Part shown: positions 1-10,237 of the stretch, one piece after another
How positions within the stretch are numbered: the first letter of the stretch is position 1
Layout of the letters: each line of letters opens with the position of its first letter
Assembly: GCA_020310875.1 (NCBI GenBank)
Contig: CM035416.1
Location: 78,161,531-78,225,530 of the forward strand
Length of the DNA stretch: 64,000 bases
Reading direction: 5' to 3'
From: Ceratopteris richardii
Lineage: Eukaryota; Streptophyta; Polypodiopsida; Polypodiales; Pteridaceae
Position numbers and translations under genes: made by a program
Notes under the pieces: generated by a model
The model's database searches: none
What the model was told of the DNA's origin: nothing
What the model saw: the letters and a program-made list of their open reading frames with translations, nothing else

Positions 1-531
1 AGAACTTTGCAATAGTGAACTATCTAGCAAGATTTCATCACTAGAATTCAACTTCTCATTCAAGTCTTTGATTTTTGTCAAAAAAATATCCATTGAATCT
101 CCTTCATTCATATGCTCACTCTCCAACTATTCTCGGAGGTAAGCAACATGAGCCTCATTTATTGCCTAGTATAATGCTGCAAGAGTCTCCCAAACATCTT
201 TTTGTTGTCTTGCAAGAACAAATGTAAGGGATGATATCATGTCTGAAAAACCGCGCTATCAATGCATGTGCATATGCATCTCTGCCATCTCAACAAAGTT
301 GTTCTATGGGAACTGCAACACAACTAGGAAATTGAAGATCATCATCTTTAACACCATCTGCATCACCTTCAGTCACTCTATTTGTAGGTATAGCAGGATG
401 TTTTCAAGATCACATAATATTCCATGGGCCTTTGCCTACCAATACATGATGCATGTCCGTATTGGGTAATTATGACCATCCAACTTATCCTCAATAGCCA
501 ACATACAAAATACACCATTTCTTTCAGCCAT
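1..531 (-). pseudogene. Copia element C, N-terminal gag, split by element B
   Basis: This is a minus-strand Ty1/copia gag of the UBN2 type. Its start codon lies at 529-531, and the N-terminus reads MAERNGVFCMLAIEDKLDG, close to the start of copia F gag near 42549. Further left the other frames keep matches to F gag, including a serine/threonine stretch and the region around 60-160, but stops and frameshifts interrupt it. The window edge cuts the gene. Element B inserted at the initiation codon, so the 5' leader and LTR of this copia element are now about 30 kb away at 30997-31593. Gag would build the virus-like particle. This copy is dead. Confidence 0.8.
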
Positions 532-532
532 G

Positions 533-1245
533 TGTAGCTCAGTGATGAGTAGCACCTCCTTTAATGTCAATCCGGGAAGACGTGAGGATGGTATGATGAC
601 CTCGAGCAAGTGAAGGCACAAGTGCGTGAGTGAGAAGCACACAAACATGCACACACATACACACACACGCACACACGGCAAGACAAAGAGAAAGACAATG
701 GAGTTCTTATAGATTACTTCCAAAATGCTCATACAAGTTCAATTTTATTACAAGCTAACCTCAAAAATGAGCTTTCTAGCTCTATTTATAGTTTTTGACT
801 AGATTTGGCCCTCTCCAGACCTAGTGTCCGGCCTAGTTAAAAATTAGGTTCTAGGGCCTATTTGGGGGCTTAAACGAAGTCTAAAAATTATGAAAATTGG
901 TATGATGCTACTTCTAATACTCCTCAAGCTCGAGGACTCCTCGGCTTGCACAAAATGGAGCTACAAAAATATGAAATGGTATTTACAGTGGCCTTTAGTG
1001 ATGAAAATCACTATTTTTGTAGGGATTTCCTTTAACGATTTGACATACACATCTTCGAGCTCCCTACTTGGTCCTTCTCCTTGTGTGTCCACCTCTTTGA
1101 TATGCTTTAGCTTCATGGAAAAATAATGGCCTACTTGCCAGATCTTCGTTGACTACTCTGTCTGCTTGTGCCTTCTCTGCGCTCCGACTCCCTTCGTTGG
1201 CTTCCTTGTCTTGTGAGTCCTTCAGTTCCTTGACTGCTGCCAACA
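533..1245 (-). repeat. 3' LTR of element B
   Basis: 713-bp LTR. On the minus strand it begins TGTTGGCAG and ends GAGCTACA, giving TG...CA ends. It matches 30278-30991 with about a dozen differences by eye, and matches the LTRs of A. It contains a TATA-like box (TATAAATA read on minus, 783-790) and a CA/TG-rich tract at 645-675 shared by every LTR of the family. An ORF enters it from B's internal region through the polypurine tract and stops at 1064. Confidence 0.93.
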
Positions 1246-2233
1246 GCCCCCCCCCTCTCTCGCGTCTGTCTTCTCTGACAGACCCTTGTTGAGTGGGTTG
1301 TTGGATGTAGTACTCCACAACCTCTGTGGCTAAATGATGTTCTGCTATTCTCAACCCTTTGGCCAAATCAGTGAGTAGGGCATCCCAGTCTACTGCCCCT
1401 AGAACTTCTAGATGTGGTATACGTAGCTTTTCTGAATGTAGAGCTTGTTCCACCGCAAATAACTGTAATAGATGAGATGGTCTGGGAATGAATATCTCTG
1501 AATGATATTCCGAGAACCCTGTGATAAACATTTCTTCAAACGTCTGTTTGAAGCAGGCAGGTAGATACTTTATGTGAGCATGCCACACATATACGATGTT
1601 AATAGATGGTGTGGTGCTCATATCGTAGACAAGGGCCTGATTCCCTTCATTAAATCCGAGAGCCAAAAGATGAGGTTCTTTGATATTCTTAAATGTCCTG
1701 AATGTAACCAACATGAGCTCAAAAAGTTTGAGGCACATCTGTGCCATGACATCTGGGACATTCTTGAACCTGACCCGCCAATGCCGAATCGTCGAAATCA
1801 TGTATGCTACTGTGGGTTTGCCTTTAGGTGGGGCTAAGTAGACATAATTGAGCCATTTTTCACATCCTTTGACTGTCAGCACTGTTTTTGTGTACTCTGG
1901 CCAAGACCTTCTTCGAAAGACAGGGCAGTAGCAGGGATTATACTTGATGTATAATGGCATGTTATTCCAAGTGCGTACCATCTCAGGGTAGGTTTCAAGC
2001 AGACGGATCCTCCAAGTAGGTTGATGTATATTCCCATGCATGGCACTTGCCAGGATGTCATCTGGTGCAAACTGTGTCGCCGAGGTTGGTTCTTTTGTTG
2101 CACGTTGCTTGATTTCAGCATTGTAATCTGCCATTAATACACAGAATGGAACATACAGATCATTGGACGTGCCAATCCACCTATGATGGGAGAGGTTTTT
2201 GAAGTAATCCGATTTTATGATGACGTCTTCCAA
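1064..2233 (-). CDS. Element B post-pol ORF, C-terminal domain, running into U3
   Basis: A 389-codon open frame forming the last part of the extra region downstream of pol. I do not recognise the family. It continues directly from the coiled-coil ORF ending at 2234. Conserved against A (23527-24513) are HHRWIGTS, PTWRIRLLETYPEM, FRRRSWPEYTKT, KGCEKWLNYVYLAPP and LLTDLAKGLRIAEHHLA. Rich in aromatic and basic residues, with no transmembrane stretch and no retroviral enzyme motif. The final 65 or so codons lie beyond the polypurine tract, inside LTR U3. By position it corresponds to the env-like third ORF of Athila-type elements, but I see no membrane-protein signature. The function is unknown. 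Confidence 0.75.
   Translation of the reverse strand: MEDVIIKSDYFKNLSHHRWIGTSNDLYVPFCVLMADYNAEIKQRATKEPTSATQFAPDDILASAMHGNIHQPTWRIRLLETYPEMVRTWNNMPLYIKYNPCYCPVFRRRSWPEYTKTVLTVKGCEKWLNYVYLAPPKGKPTVAYMISTIRHWRVRFKNVPDVMAQMCLKLFELMLVTFRTFKNIKEPHLLALGFNEGNQALVYDMSTTPSINIVYVWHAHIKYLPACFKQTFEEMFITGFSEYHSEIFIPRPSHLLQLFAVEQALHSEKLRIPHLEVLGAVDWDALLTDLAKGLRIAEHHLATEVVEYYIQQPTQQGSVREDRRERGGGLLAAVKELKDSQDKEANEGSRSAEKAQADRVVNEDLASRPLFFHEAKAYQRGGHTRRRTK
1246..1262 (-). other. Polypurine tract of element B
   Basis: Read on the minus strand this is GAGAGA followed by nine G and a C, directly abutting the 3' LTR. It is the expected primer site for plus-strand DNA synthesis. It is also translated in frame as Arg-Glu-Arg-Gly-Gly-Gly at the end of the post-pol reading frame. 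Confidence 0.88.
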
Positions 2234-4149
2234 TCATGACATAGACGCTATCTGAACTGCAACTCTCTCATCATGGGTTGTAGCAACCTTCTCCAACCTT
2301 TGCATCCATTCAGGAGCTTGGATCTCAATCGTGTCCATTCCTTCTTCTGTTTGCTTACCTCCGGGTGTTGGCATGGGAACATATGGGTCTTCAAAAGTCT
2401 CCTCCACTTCAATTGGCACTAAGTCTTCAGGTTCCGGTTCCACCAGGGGAGAGGGTTGACACACGTATTGAAGAACTTTACTTCGTAGTTCTTCTAGTTC
2501 TGCTTTGAGTTCTGCGACTTCTTCAGATGTGTCGGCTGCGGTTGTGACTTTGCTTGGTGACTCATGCTGAGTTGCCAATTGCTTTAGTAGGTCATCTCTT
2601 TCTCTTTCTAATGCCGCGTGGGTTTCCAGGAGGTCGGCATGGGTTTCCAACACAATTTGCATATTCTCCGAGGGGATGGCCTTGAATTTCTCTGGGTGGA
2701 TTTCGTGCGGGGAACCTTCCATTGCTGCTTCCAGGTTTTCTTCGTTCTGTTTCTGCAGTCTTTTATTCTCTTCGAGTGCTGCGTACATGTGCTTTCGTAG
2801 TAAGGCAAGATTGCATCGAAGCTTGAGATTGTCTGTGATCTAAGCGTGTAACATGTCATCGAGTTGTTGTTTTTCTTCAGTATCTCACTGGGGTGGATTG
2901 GCAACTAATTGATCATGTTGTGCTTGCAATGTAGTATACTGCTGTTGTAATAGCCGCTTCTCCTTCTCTAAATCAATGAATCTTGCTTGGAGCGTTTCAT
3001 GGTCTCTGAAGAGACTCGTATGCTGTGCATCCTGGTGCTGGTAATGCTGTTGTAGTTGAGACATTACATTGTTACATATTATTAAATACATTATTAACGG
3101 GGGTGGATGCGAGAAAGGTGTTGAATGCAGAAGGGAAGGGAAAAGGGAATGGGAGCGTGTATGCTGTGCTTGAAAAGGGTGAAGTTGGTGGTGGGGGAAT
3201 GGGAGATTGTGGACATATGGGGGGAGGGAGAGGTGCGGAGGTGGGTGATATGTCCATGAGATCAAAAGTGGATGCAGTCGTGGGAGTGATTGTGAACATG
3301 GGAATTGTGGGTGCGGTGATGGTGGTGAAGGTGTAAAGTGGTGTGTGTAATTGTGAATATGAACCGCCAGGAAGTGTGATCGGGGGAATGGGGTTTTCCT
3401 TGGCTACAGTTAGAATTACAGAGTCAGTAGTAGTGTAAACAAGAGAGGTGGTGATCGGTTGTGTAGGTTGTGTGGGTTGACTAACGGTCTGTGCTTCGGT
3501 ATGGGAAGTGACCGTGGGGCGGTGACAGTAGTGGTTACACTGGTAGTGGGGGGTGAAGGTGGTGGAGTTGGAGGGAGAGGGGGTAAGGGGGGTGACGGGG
3601 CTGCACTGGATGTATGGGCTTCCTTAGTGTCATGAATGGTATGAGCTGTGCCCGTGGTTGTGGATGTGGTGCCCTGTGGTTCTGATACTAATACATTCAT
3701 TTGTTTTCTTTATCGAGGGGGGCGTCTACCGTATCTTCGCTCTGATCTTCGCGAGTGTGCAAGTGCGGTATGCACCGTTTCAGGTACCCCCAATGCATCA
3801 GGAATCATATCAAGGGTTGCCCTATATTGCTCATCTACACCTTCGTCTTCCAGGATCTGATTCATCAGGGCCTTTCCTGCTGCCAAGGATAATTTGTGTT
3901 GTTCTTGAACTCGATTGATGGTATCATACAGTCTCTTTAATTGCTTTGTATAAGCAGGGGCTCCTTCACGTTCTTGTACCACTTCTTGCTCATATTCCTA
4001 CTCTTCTTCGTCGGACAGTCCTTGTTCATCCTCTTGCTCTTCTTTTGCCATCTCTTCTTCATCTTGATCGACTTCGACTACGTCTGGTTGGACTGGATGG
4101 GGTTGGTCGGTGACTGTCTGTTGCCCGCTTGCCTGCTCTGCTTCCACTT
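2234..4149 (-). pseudogene. Element B post-pol ORF, Pro/Thr linker and coiled coil
   Basis: The middle section of the post-pol region, broken into several frames. From 5' to 3' (right to left) there is an acidic Glu-rich stretch near 4000-4140, a conserved segment containing YDTINRVQEQHKLSLAAGK (3710-3982), a Pro/Thr/Ser-rich linker (about 3100-3700), and a Gln/Leu/Glu-rich heptad-like region (2234-3060) ending near VEETFEDPYVPMPTPGGK. The order and spacing match A at 21699-23540. The linker has many PP and TT runs. The coiled-coil assignment is from the Leu/Glu/Gln pattern read by eye, for example RERDDLLKQLATQ and EVAELKAELEELRSKVLQY. Frameshifts separate the pieces. Confidence 0.7.
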
Positions 4150-5420
4150 CTAAATTCGTAGCATAATTATCCTGGCCACCTCCTCATCAGTTAGATCTTC
4201 CAATGTAAATCCATGAGGGAACTCTAAGTCGGTGGGTATAGGTGGAAATACTAGATTCGGTCCTTCCGCGCTATGCCTCGGCAACCTGATAGTGAATGGC
4301 TGCACTCGCCTTGGAAGCCGTGGAGTGGTTTCTGGTGTCAGTGTAGCACCTCGGGCTTGGGCACAAGGCATCTGAATTGCTCCTCTCATTTTCTTGGATG
4401 GAGGCCCTGCAGTTGATAGTCTGCGTTGAAATTCTTGCACCCTGCTCCAGACAAGTGCCCGTTGAATTGGCACGTCATAAGCCAAGCATCGGTAAACAAT
4501 CCTGGTGAGAGCACAGCATCCATGAAGCACTGACTTTTGCTTCTTATACCACCGTTGATGCGCTAAGTGTATCTGGTCAATAATCCAATGTGGCATGTTG
4601 ATTGTCAAATTGAAAGCATCTGCTAAGTATAAACTGAACCAGATCTTCTTGGTGGCATTGTGAACCTCTCTTGAGCGCGGAATGCAAAATGCTGCATGCA
4701 CATCTGAAGATGAATGGCAATAGTAGGTGTCATTGCCACCATGTACTTTAGTTTTGTCAGATTCCTGTTCTTCATGTTGTCGAGGACCATAGTCTCTTTC
4801 TCGGTGGGAATGTGCATACCTTTCATGTCGAGAGCTTCCCTCACCAAGTTGTTCGTCAATTTGAACCGCTTCAGCTCATTGCCCCTTGTGAGAGATGGGA
4901 GGACAAAGGTGCTGTATCCCTTTTTCTCTTTGCTCGGAGTGAGGGTGCTAATCAAATACGAGCACCTTAGAAAGTCAGGCTTTGGCAATTGGGCTTTGAA
5001 GTAATCGTATAGTCCCGCCTTCTTCCATATCGGTTTCAACCCTTCATTATTTTGAAGTCTCTCAAATTCCCTGGTGAAGAAGTGATACCTGCCCCAGCGC
5101 CCGTTGAACTCTATCTCTGCCTCCCACAGGTAAGTGCCTTCTCCTAGAGGTCCTGCCACATCACTGAACCAATGTGAGTTTTTGCTGACTGGCATTGTGT
5201 GCCCCTGTGGAGGATTCTAAACTGGTATGGCATGTAATGCTCTCAATGCCACTGGACGTTCCTTCAATTCCTCCTCAATGGGAAGACTTTCAATGTCCAC
5301 AGTCTGAGGGCTAGTGCCTTCTTGGGAGCTAGTTCCTGCAGCCTCGGCCATATTGAAGGGACTGGTCACCAGTTCTGTGAGAATATACAATTGAATGTTA
5401 ACATTGCAAATGGACACCAA
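4150..5420 (-). pseudogene. Element B post-pol ORF, N-terminal domain
   Basis: The first part of the post-pol region. A short ORF (5217-5420; MAEAAGTSSQEG is the likely start near 5351) ends at an in-frame TAG, followed 7 codons later by ATG and MPVSKNSHWFSDVAGPLGEG (4623-5195). A -1 shift near 4650 joins it to LADAFNLTINMPHWIIDQIH (to 4150). Both the TAG and the shift occur at the same places in A (20546 and about 21145). Elements I (53040-53651) and H (45322-45687) carry divergent relatives with the motif (I/L)HQHF. No known enzyme motif is seen. The family is unrecognised. Confidence 0.72.
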
Positions 5421-5565
5421 GTGGTCATGTGTCCCCGTTACAACATTAACATGAGGTTTTAGTGATATGTTAGTTAGTCAGTGAGTGCTCGGTGATTGTG
5501 GGTGTGGTTAGTGGATGGATTGTCCTAAGAGCTAAATGGAAAGATGCAGTGTGAGAATGATGCAG
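5421..5565. other. Spacer between pol region and post-pol ORF of B
   Basis: No coding signal is seen. The matching spacer in A (20187-20329) is similar. A subgenomic promoter or splice acceptor for the post-pol ORF could lie here, but no specific element is recognisable. Confidence 0.4.
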
Positions 5566-6335
5566 TTAGTAGGTGGTGGTGAATTTACAAATGGGGTCGG
5601 GGGGTTTGTTACACGCTTTGGGCTGCCAAACAAAGAGAATGGCTGTTGGTCTTGATTTTGTGGAGACTCTGGAGGGCTTTATAAGAATGTCTTCTTGGAA
5701 ATGAGGCTTTTTAGGGACCCATTTACAAGTGATTCTACTTGTGCCCAAGGGAGAATATGTGTTCGTGCGTGATGTATAAGAATGGGTATCAGATGTTCGA
5801 GCGAGTGAACCATGTTGTACAGGGTGTGGCCTCGGTGTAGCTATTTGAGCTCGCAAGCAAGCCTTAGGGACCCAAATTTGTCTTGATTGTGGGCTAGCCT
5901 TCATCGACTTCTTGGGTACCCAAATAGACTTCACTTTCACAGAAGGATTTTTGGAGGACTTCGTATTAGTGTCGTGTTGTTGATCACTAATAGGAAGTTG
6001 AGCCGGTTGGTGTGGCTTGACTGCAATAGGATGCTCGCTTTTCTGTACCCACACTTGTTTTGGTGGTTGAGACATCGTGCATCGTATTTTCTTTGTGCCT
6101 CGAGCATAAGTCGTCTGCTTCTTCTGCCTTTTATATGTCTTTGGCTGCTGCATCCCGATGGCCTTTGGAAAGAAGGGAGTTCCATTGCATCCTTGACTTC
6201 TGTGTTGCGAGAATCATCCCTCTGCATCACATAGTTTTGGACAAGAATACCATGGTCATCTTCATGTGTACTCCTGGAAGGACCAGGAGTTTGTGCCTTT
6301 CCTAGTTCCTTGAGTGCTTCATTTTCTAGCTCCAT
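5566..6335 (-). pseudogene. Element B linker with repeated W-x-P-K motifs
   Basis: The region downstream of the second protease-like domain, with one frameshift near 6150 between the two ORFs. It is basic and low in complexity apart from five spaced copies of an aromatic motif: VWVQK, IWVPK, IWVPK, KWVPK and VWQPK. A (19710-20186) has the same five in the same order. I has four variants (WIRK, WLPK, WIPK, WIPK; 54040-54460). The spacing is irregular (about 15-50 residues), so this is a short linear motif array rather than a tandem repeat. Possibly a binding motif of the polyprotein; the function is unknown. Confidence 0.65.
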
Positions 6336-6347
6336 TGTAATACGATT

Positions 6348-6833
6348 CTAACTTACCCATACCTGAAGAAGTCCACATCTTAGGTTTAGGTTGACTGCAT
6401 GATCATAGATCCAGTCTTGACCCAAGACAAGAGGCTCAGTGAGATCCTCATCTTGACACACTAGTACTTTAACTGTCATTAAAGAATCTTGAATGTAGAG
6501 GGGAAGTTCCACCTCGCCCATGCAAGGGGTTTCCACACCTCCCAATCCTATGAGATAGGCTTCTATAGGATTGACACTTAAATTCAACTCTTGATAGTAC
6601 GAAAGTTTAACAGCACTAGTGGCTTCACCTGAGTCAATCAAGGCTCTTACAGTCCTTGCACTCGTCCCTTGTCCTAGCTCTAAGGTCACAAAAGGACGCC
6701 AATCAATTATTCTATGAGATCTAATACCTGAAGCTTCACACATTGCCATATGATACCCTTGGTCTGCATATGCCTCTGTCCTAGGCTGATCTCGTCCTTG
6801 TCTTCTCATCTTCATTTTTCGGATGCGTTCCAA
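6348..6833 (-). CDS. Element B second retropepsin-like domain, downstream of integrase
   Basis: A 161-codon open segment with the hallmarks of a clan AA aspartic protease. It has the catalytic triad motif in VRALIDSGEATSAV, a glycine-rich middle (YLIGLGGVETPCMGEVELPL), and the late hydrophobic-Gly signature PLVLGQDWIYDHAVNLNL. It lies after integrase, whereas the normal protease of this element is upstream of RT (10529-11146) and has its own DSGA and MILGRPFM motifs. The two are clearly different in sequence, so this is not a recent duplication. A has the same domain (19010-19420), and remnant K has a divergent copy (32404-32860). Upstream it is joined to integrase by a Lys/Glu/Arg-rich linker. 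Confidence 0.8.
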   Translation of the reverse strand: MERIRKMKMRRQGRDQPRTEAYADQGYHMAMCEASGIRSHRIIDWRPFVTLELGQGTSARTVRALIDSGEATSAVKLSYYQELNLSVNPIEAYLIGLGGVETPCMGEVELPLYIQDSLMTVKVLVCQDEDLTEPLVLGQDWIYDHAVNLNLRCGLLQVWVS

Positions 6834-6854
6834 GGCTTCTGCCTGTGCTTCTTC

Positions 6855-7931
6855 TCAAACTCGTTTTTCCTCTTCTTTACGTTTCTTGGCAGTGTTGAGT
6901 CGATTGAGCATTTCCTCAGTGAGAGGTTCCTGATATAACTTGACTCTGCATCCGCTTATGTAGTTAGGGAGAACATCACCTTCTAGTGTAGCTAATTGAA
7001 CTGCTCCACTCGTTGAGATCCTATTGATAATCATGGGTCCATAGCCTCTTTTCTCTAATTTTCGTGCATGTTGTTTCAGGGTATACACAAAAACCAAGTC
7101 TCCGGCCTTCAAGCCTTTATCCTTAACATGGGCATCAAAGTACGCTTTCTGTCATTTCTTAGCTGCATCTATCCCTGTAGCAGCCCTAAGTCTTGTTTCT
7201 CCTAATCGCTCAAGGTCAAAGAGTCTAGAGGAGAGTTCACGACCTGTCCAATCATGCTCATGTGCTACTCTCAATGTAGGTATCAAGAAGTCTAGTGGTA
7301 GCACAGCATTTTGGCCAAATACCATCTAAAAGGGTGTGGCTTGGAGTACCATTTTATAGGCAAATCGGTATGCCCAAACAGCATGGTGTAGATGTTTGTC
7401 CCAATCAGAGCGTTTATTGTTCACTAATTTAGTGAGCACGTTGCATAGAATCTTATTGGTGCTTTCAGCTTGCCCATTAGCTTGTGGGTGATAGGGGGCC
7501 GACTTCTTATGTACTACCAAGAATTCTTGGAGCAGATTTTCAATAACTTCATTCAAGAAGTGAGTGCCTCTGTCACTAACTAGCTCTATAGGCAATCCGT
7601 ATCTAGTGAACACATTCTCAAATAAGAACTTGGCTGTGGTCTGGGCATCATTCTTAGTCATGGCTTTCACTTCTACCCACTTGGTTAGATAGTCTGTGGC
7701 CACAATAATATACTCTGCATGCAAACCCTTAGCTGGGGGATTAATAGGACCTACAAAGTCTATTCCCCACTTAGAGAATGCACGTCCACCCATCATAGGT
7801 TTCAGGGGCATCTCATCTTTGTGTATAGGATATTGAGTTCGCTGACAGACATCACACCTCTTCACATAGGTATGTGCATCCATGTGAAGGGTCGGCCACC
7901 ACAGACCTGTGAATAATATTGCCTTGATCAC
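6855..7931 (-). pseudogene. Element B integrase
   Basis: Ty3/gypsy integrase. It retains CDVC of the zinc-binding domain, KWGIDFVGPINPP with the first catalytic Asp, LVSDRGTHFLNEVI with the second, and HPQANGQAESTNK with the Glu. A C-terminal domain follows (LKAGDLVFVYTLKQHARKL). Breaks: an in-frame TAG right after LQATPF (7326), a TGA just before QKAYFDAHV (about 7150), a stop before EEAQAEALE (6855), and a small deletion at the H-x-H zinc residues near 7935. The first of these stops is also in A, but not in I. Confidence 0.87.
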
Positions 7932-7935
7932 CCGA

Positions 7936-9055
7936 TCAGGTCCGAAATGCTACACCTTGGTGAGTAGTTTCCAAGATCTTAAGATATTCGCTCTCATGGA
8001 CACATAATCTGAGGTAACCATCTTTACCATGCTTGTATAGATTATCACCAATGAGTGAGTAGTCTAGGGCTTCTTGTTCTAGACTTCTTTGTCTGGCCAA
8101 CATCATATCTTGAGGGAATATTTTTGTCCTCAAGAAGGCTACCAATGGTTCACTCCAATCTGGCACTATGGTCACTTGATAAAGAGTGGCATGCTCCACG
8201 GGTTGTTTAGTGCAGCAGATCGGGCATTCTTTGCACAACTTATGGACATAAGCCTCCATAGTCGGCCAATGCACTCCGAATCTCCTTAGTGTCTGTAAAG
8301 TTCTTTGCCTCGAATGGTGTTGCTCTAATGCACCTACATGTGCTGATTGCAACCATTTTGCGTACTCGTCCTCTTCCACACAACAAGCCAATATCCCTTG
8401 ATCTGTTTGTTTGTACATGCTTCCTGCCATGATGTGGTACTTCTGGGCTTTTACTACCTCTCTATCTTGAGTGTTTATGACTGGGTGGTTACGCCCATAT
8501 GTCAATACTAGCACCAATGGCTTAGCCCACTGAGGTACAACTTCCAAATTAAACAAGTAAGCATCAGGAAGGTCATCTGATACTCCTTGTGGGGCTTCTC
8601 CAGATGTGAGCCTAGAGAGATGGTCTGCTCTCAAGTGAGTCTTGCCTTTTCTCACCACAACCTCAAAGTCGTATTCCATTAGCAAGAGAAACCATCTTAC
8701 TAATCGGCCTGTATTGCATGGTTTGTTTACCAAGTACAATAATGCCTGATAATCAGTAAAAAATTTAAACTTATTTTCAAGAAAATAGTGTCTAAACTTT
8801 TTATCTACATATACCATGCCTAATCCCTCTCGTTCTGTGGTGGTATAATTTCGTTCAGCTGCATTCAACTGTCTATTAGCATAGGCAATTGGAAGATCCA
8901 TATTACCTTCACCTGTAGGTTATGCTAGTACACATCCAATAGCATAATTGGATGCATCCACATGAACATGAAAAGGCTTATTCCAATCTGGAGTCGTCAA
9001 GATTGGTGCTGAACACAATCTCCTTTTGAGTTCGTTGAAAGAGTTTTCACATTCA
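7936..9055 (-). pseudogene. Element B RNase H and linker to integrase
   Basis: Gypsy RNase H with the start HVHVDASNYAIGC near 8965, a stop near 8921, then an intact frame (7936-8901) carrying YANRQLNAAERNYTTTERE, FKFFTDYQALLYLVNK and HLRADHLSRL. The rest is the tether to integrase, with HWPTMEAYVHKLCKECPIC (a zinc-finger-like CxxC piece). I see no additional archaeal-type RNase H such as many Tat elements carry. RNase H removes genomic RNA during reverse transcription. Confidence 0.85.
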
Positions 9056-10237
9056 TCAGTCCACTCGAAATTTGGTCAAAAGTCCATACAGAGGCTTTGC
9101 TATGATGGCATACATGTGTATAAACCGTCGGTAATAACCACAATGCCCCATGAAAGCTTGCACTTCCTTAATATTCTTTGGCCTAGGTAGCTCTACGATG
9201 GCTCTCACTTTCTCCTCATCCGTGGATATGCCGTTCTTTGACACTATGTGTCCTAGAATCTTGCCTTGCCTGACCATGAAAACACACTTTTCTGGGTTCA
9301 GGCAGACTTGATATTCTCTACATTTGTCAAAGATTTGTCTAAGTTCAGGAATATGGGTTTGTCTAATGTTGGAATGAGCACAAAGATCATCAACATAGAC
9401 TTCCAAATTCTTCCTCAGGAATTCTTTAAACACATGGCACATCAATCTTTGGAAGGTTGCAGGAGCATTAGTAAGCCCGAATGGCATTACCCGAAAAGCA
9501 AATATGCCCCACTCAGTGGCAAAAGTTGTCTTATGCTGATCTTCTGGAGCTATGGCTACCTGATTGTAATCAGAAAATCCATCAAGGAAGCTGTATACTT
9601 CCTTGTCTGCTACTCTTTCTAAGAGATGTTCCATGATAGGAAGCGGATAGTTATCTCGAATAGTGGCTGCATTAACCTTCTTCAAGTTAATGCATACACG
9701 TAGCTTTCCATTCTTCTTGGGCACCACTACAATGGGGGATACCCACTCAGTGTGCTCAATTTCATAGATGAATCCAGCTTCAACCAGTCTATCTATCCCC
9801 TCTTTGATCTTAGCAGCATAATTATCGTTATATGTATATGGCTTCTGTTTAGAGGGTTTCGCGTCTGAGGTCATGGGAATTGTGTGTGAGCATATGTCTG
9901 GGTCAACACCTTTCAAGTCTTTGTAGCTCCAAGCAAAGACATCTCGGTACTCTCTTAGCAAGGCTATCAACTCATACTCCTCTTCTTCCGTCAGGGCATG
10001 CCCTATGTAAGTGCATCGCTCTTCTCCTTCTTCCATGGCTACAACTATTTTCTTGGTGGTTTCTTTGTTATCATAGGCCTCTATTGATTGAGCCTCACGT
10101 TTTGGCATCCTTACCATGACTCTTCTATCGTCTATCTCATACTTTTTAAAGTTTTTAGGGACCTCAAACAAAGATTCTTCCTCTTCTGGTGTGACTTCTC
10201 TCTTCTTTCTTTTCTTTCCTTCATCCTTAGGGGTCAC
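9056..10237 (-). CDS. Element B reverse transcriptase
   Basis: An open 393-codon frame covering the whole RT core: WVSPIVVVPKKNGKLRVCIN, LDGFSDYNQV, MPFGLTNAPATFQRLM, the catalytic VYVDDLCAHS, LGHIVSKNGI and FMGHCGYYRRFIH. It starts in a Lys/Glu-rich stretch after the protease region and shifts frame near 9056, where RNase H begins. Of the family copies in this window this is the only full-length RT: A has lost it, and I has a broken one (57166-57827). Confidence 0.9.
   Translation of the reverse strand: MTPKDEGKKRKKREVTPEEEESLFEVPKNFKKYEIDDRRVMVRMPKREAQSIEAYDNKETTKKIVVAMEEGEERCTYIGHALTEEEEYELIALLREYRDVFAWSYKDLKGVDPDICSHTIPMTSDAKPSKQKPYTYNDNYAAKIKEGIDRLVEAGFIYEIEHTEWVSPIVVVPKKNGKLRVCINLKKVNAATIRDNYPLPIMEHLLERVADKEVYSFLDGFSDYNQVAIAPEDQHKTTFATEWGIFAFRVMPFGLTNAPATFQRLMCHVFKEFLRKNLEVYVDDLCAHSNIRQTHIPELRQIFDKCREYQVCLNPEKCVFMVRQGKILGHIVSKNGISTDEEKVRAIVELPRPKNIKEVQAFMGHCGYYRRFIHMYAIIAKPLYGLLTKFRVD

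Noticed and set aside
239-469. Plus-strand ORF over copia C gag
   Set aside because: A shadow frame of minus-strand gag.
3025-3336. Gly-rich plus-strand ORF
   Set aside because: Antisense of the Pro/Thr linker of the post-pol ORF in B.
1064-5420. Envelope glycoprotein call for the post-pol region
   Set aside because: The position fits, but no signal peptide, transmembrane segment or Cys pattern is visible.
7936-9055. Additional archaeal-type RNase H as in many Tat elements
   Set aside because: Only one RNase H (gypsy type) is visible; the following stretch is the tether to integrase.
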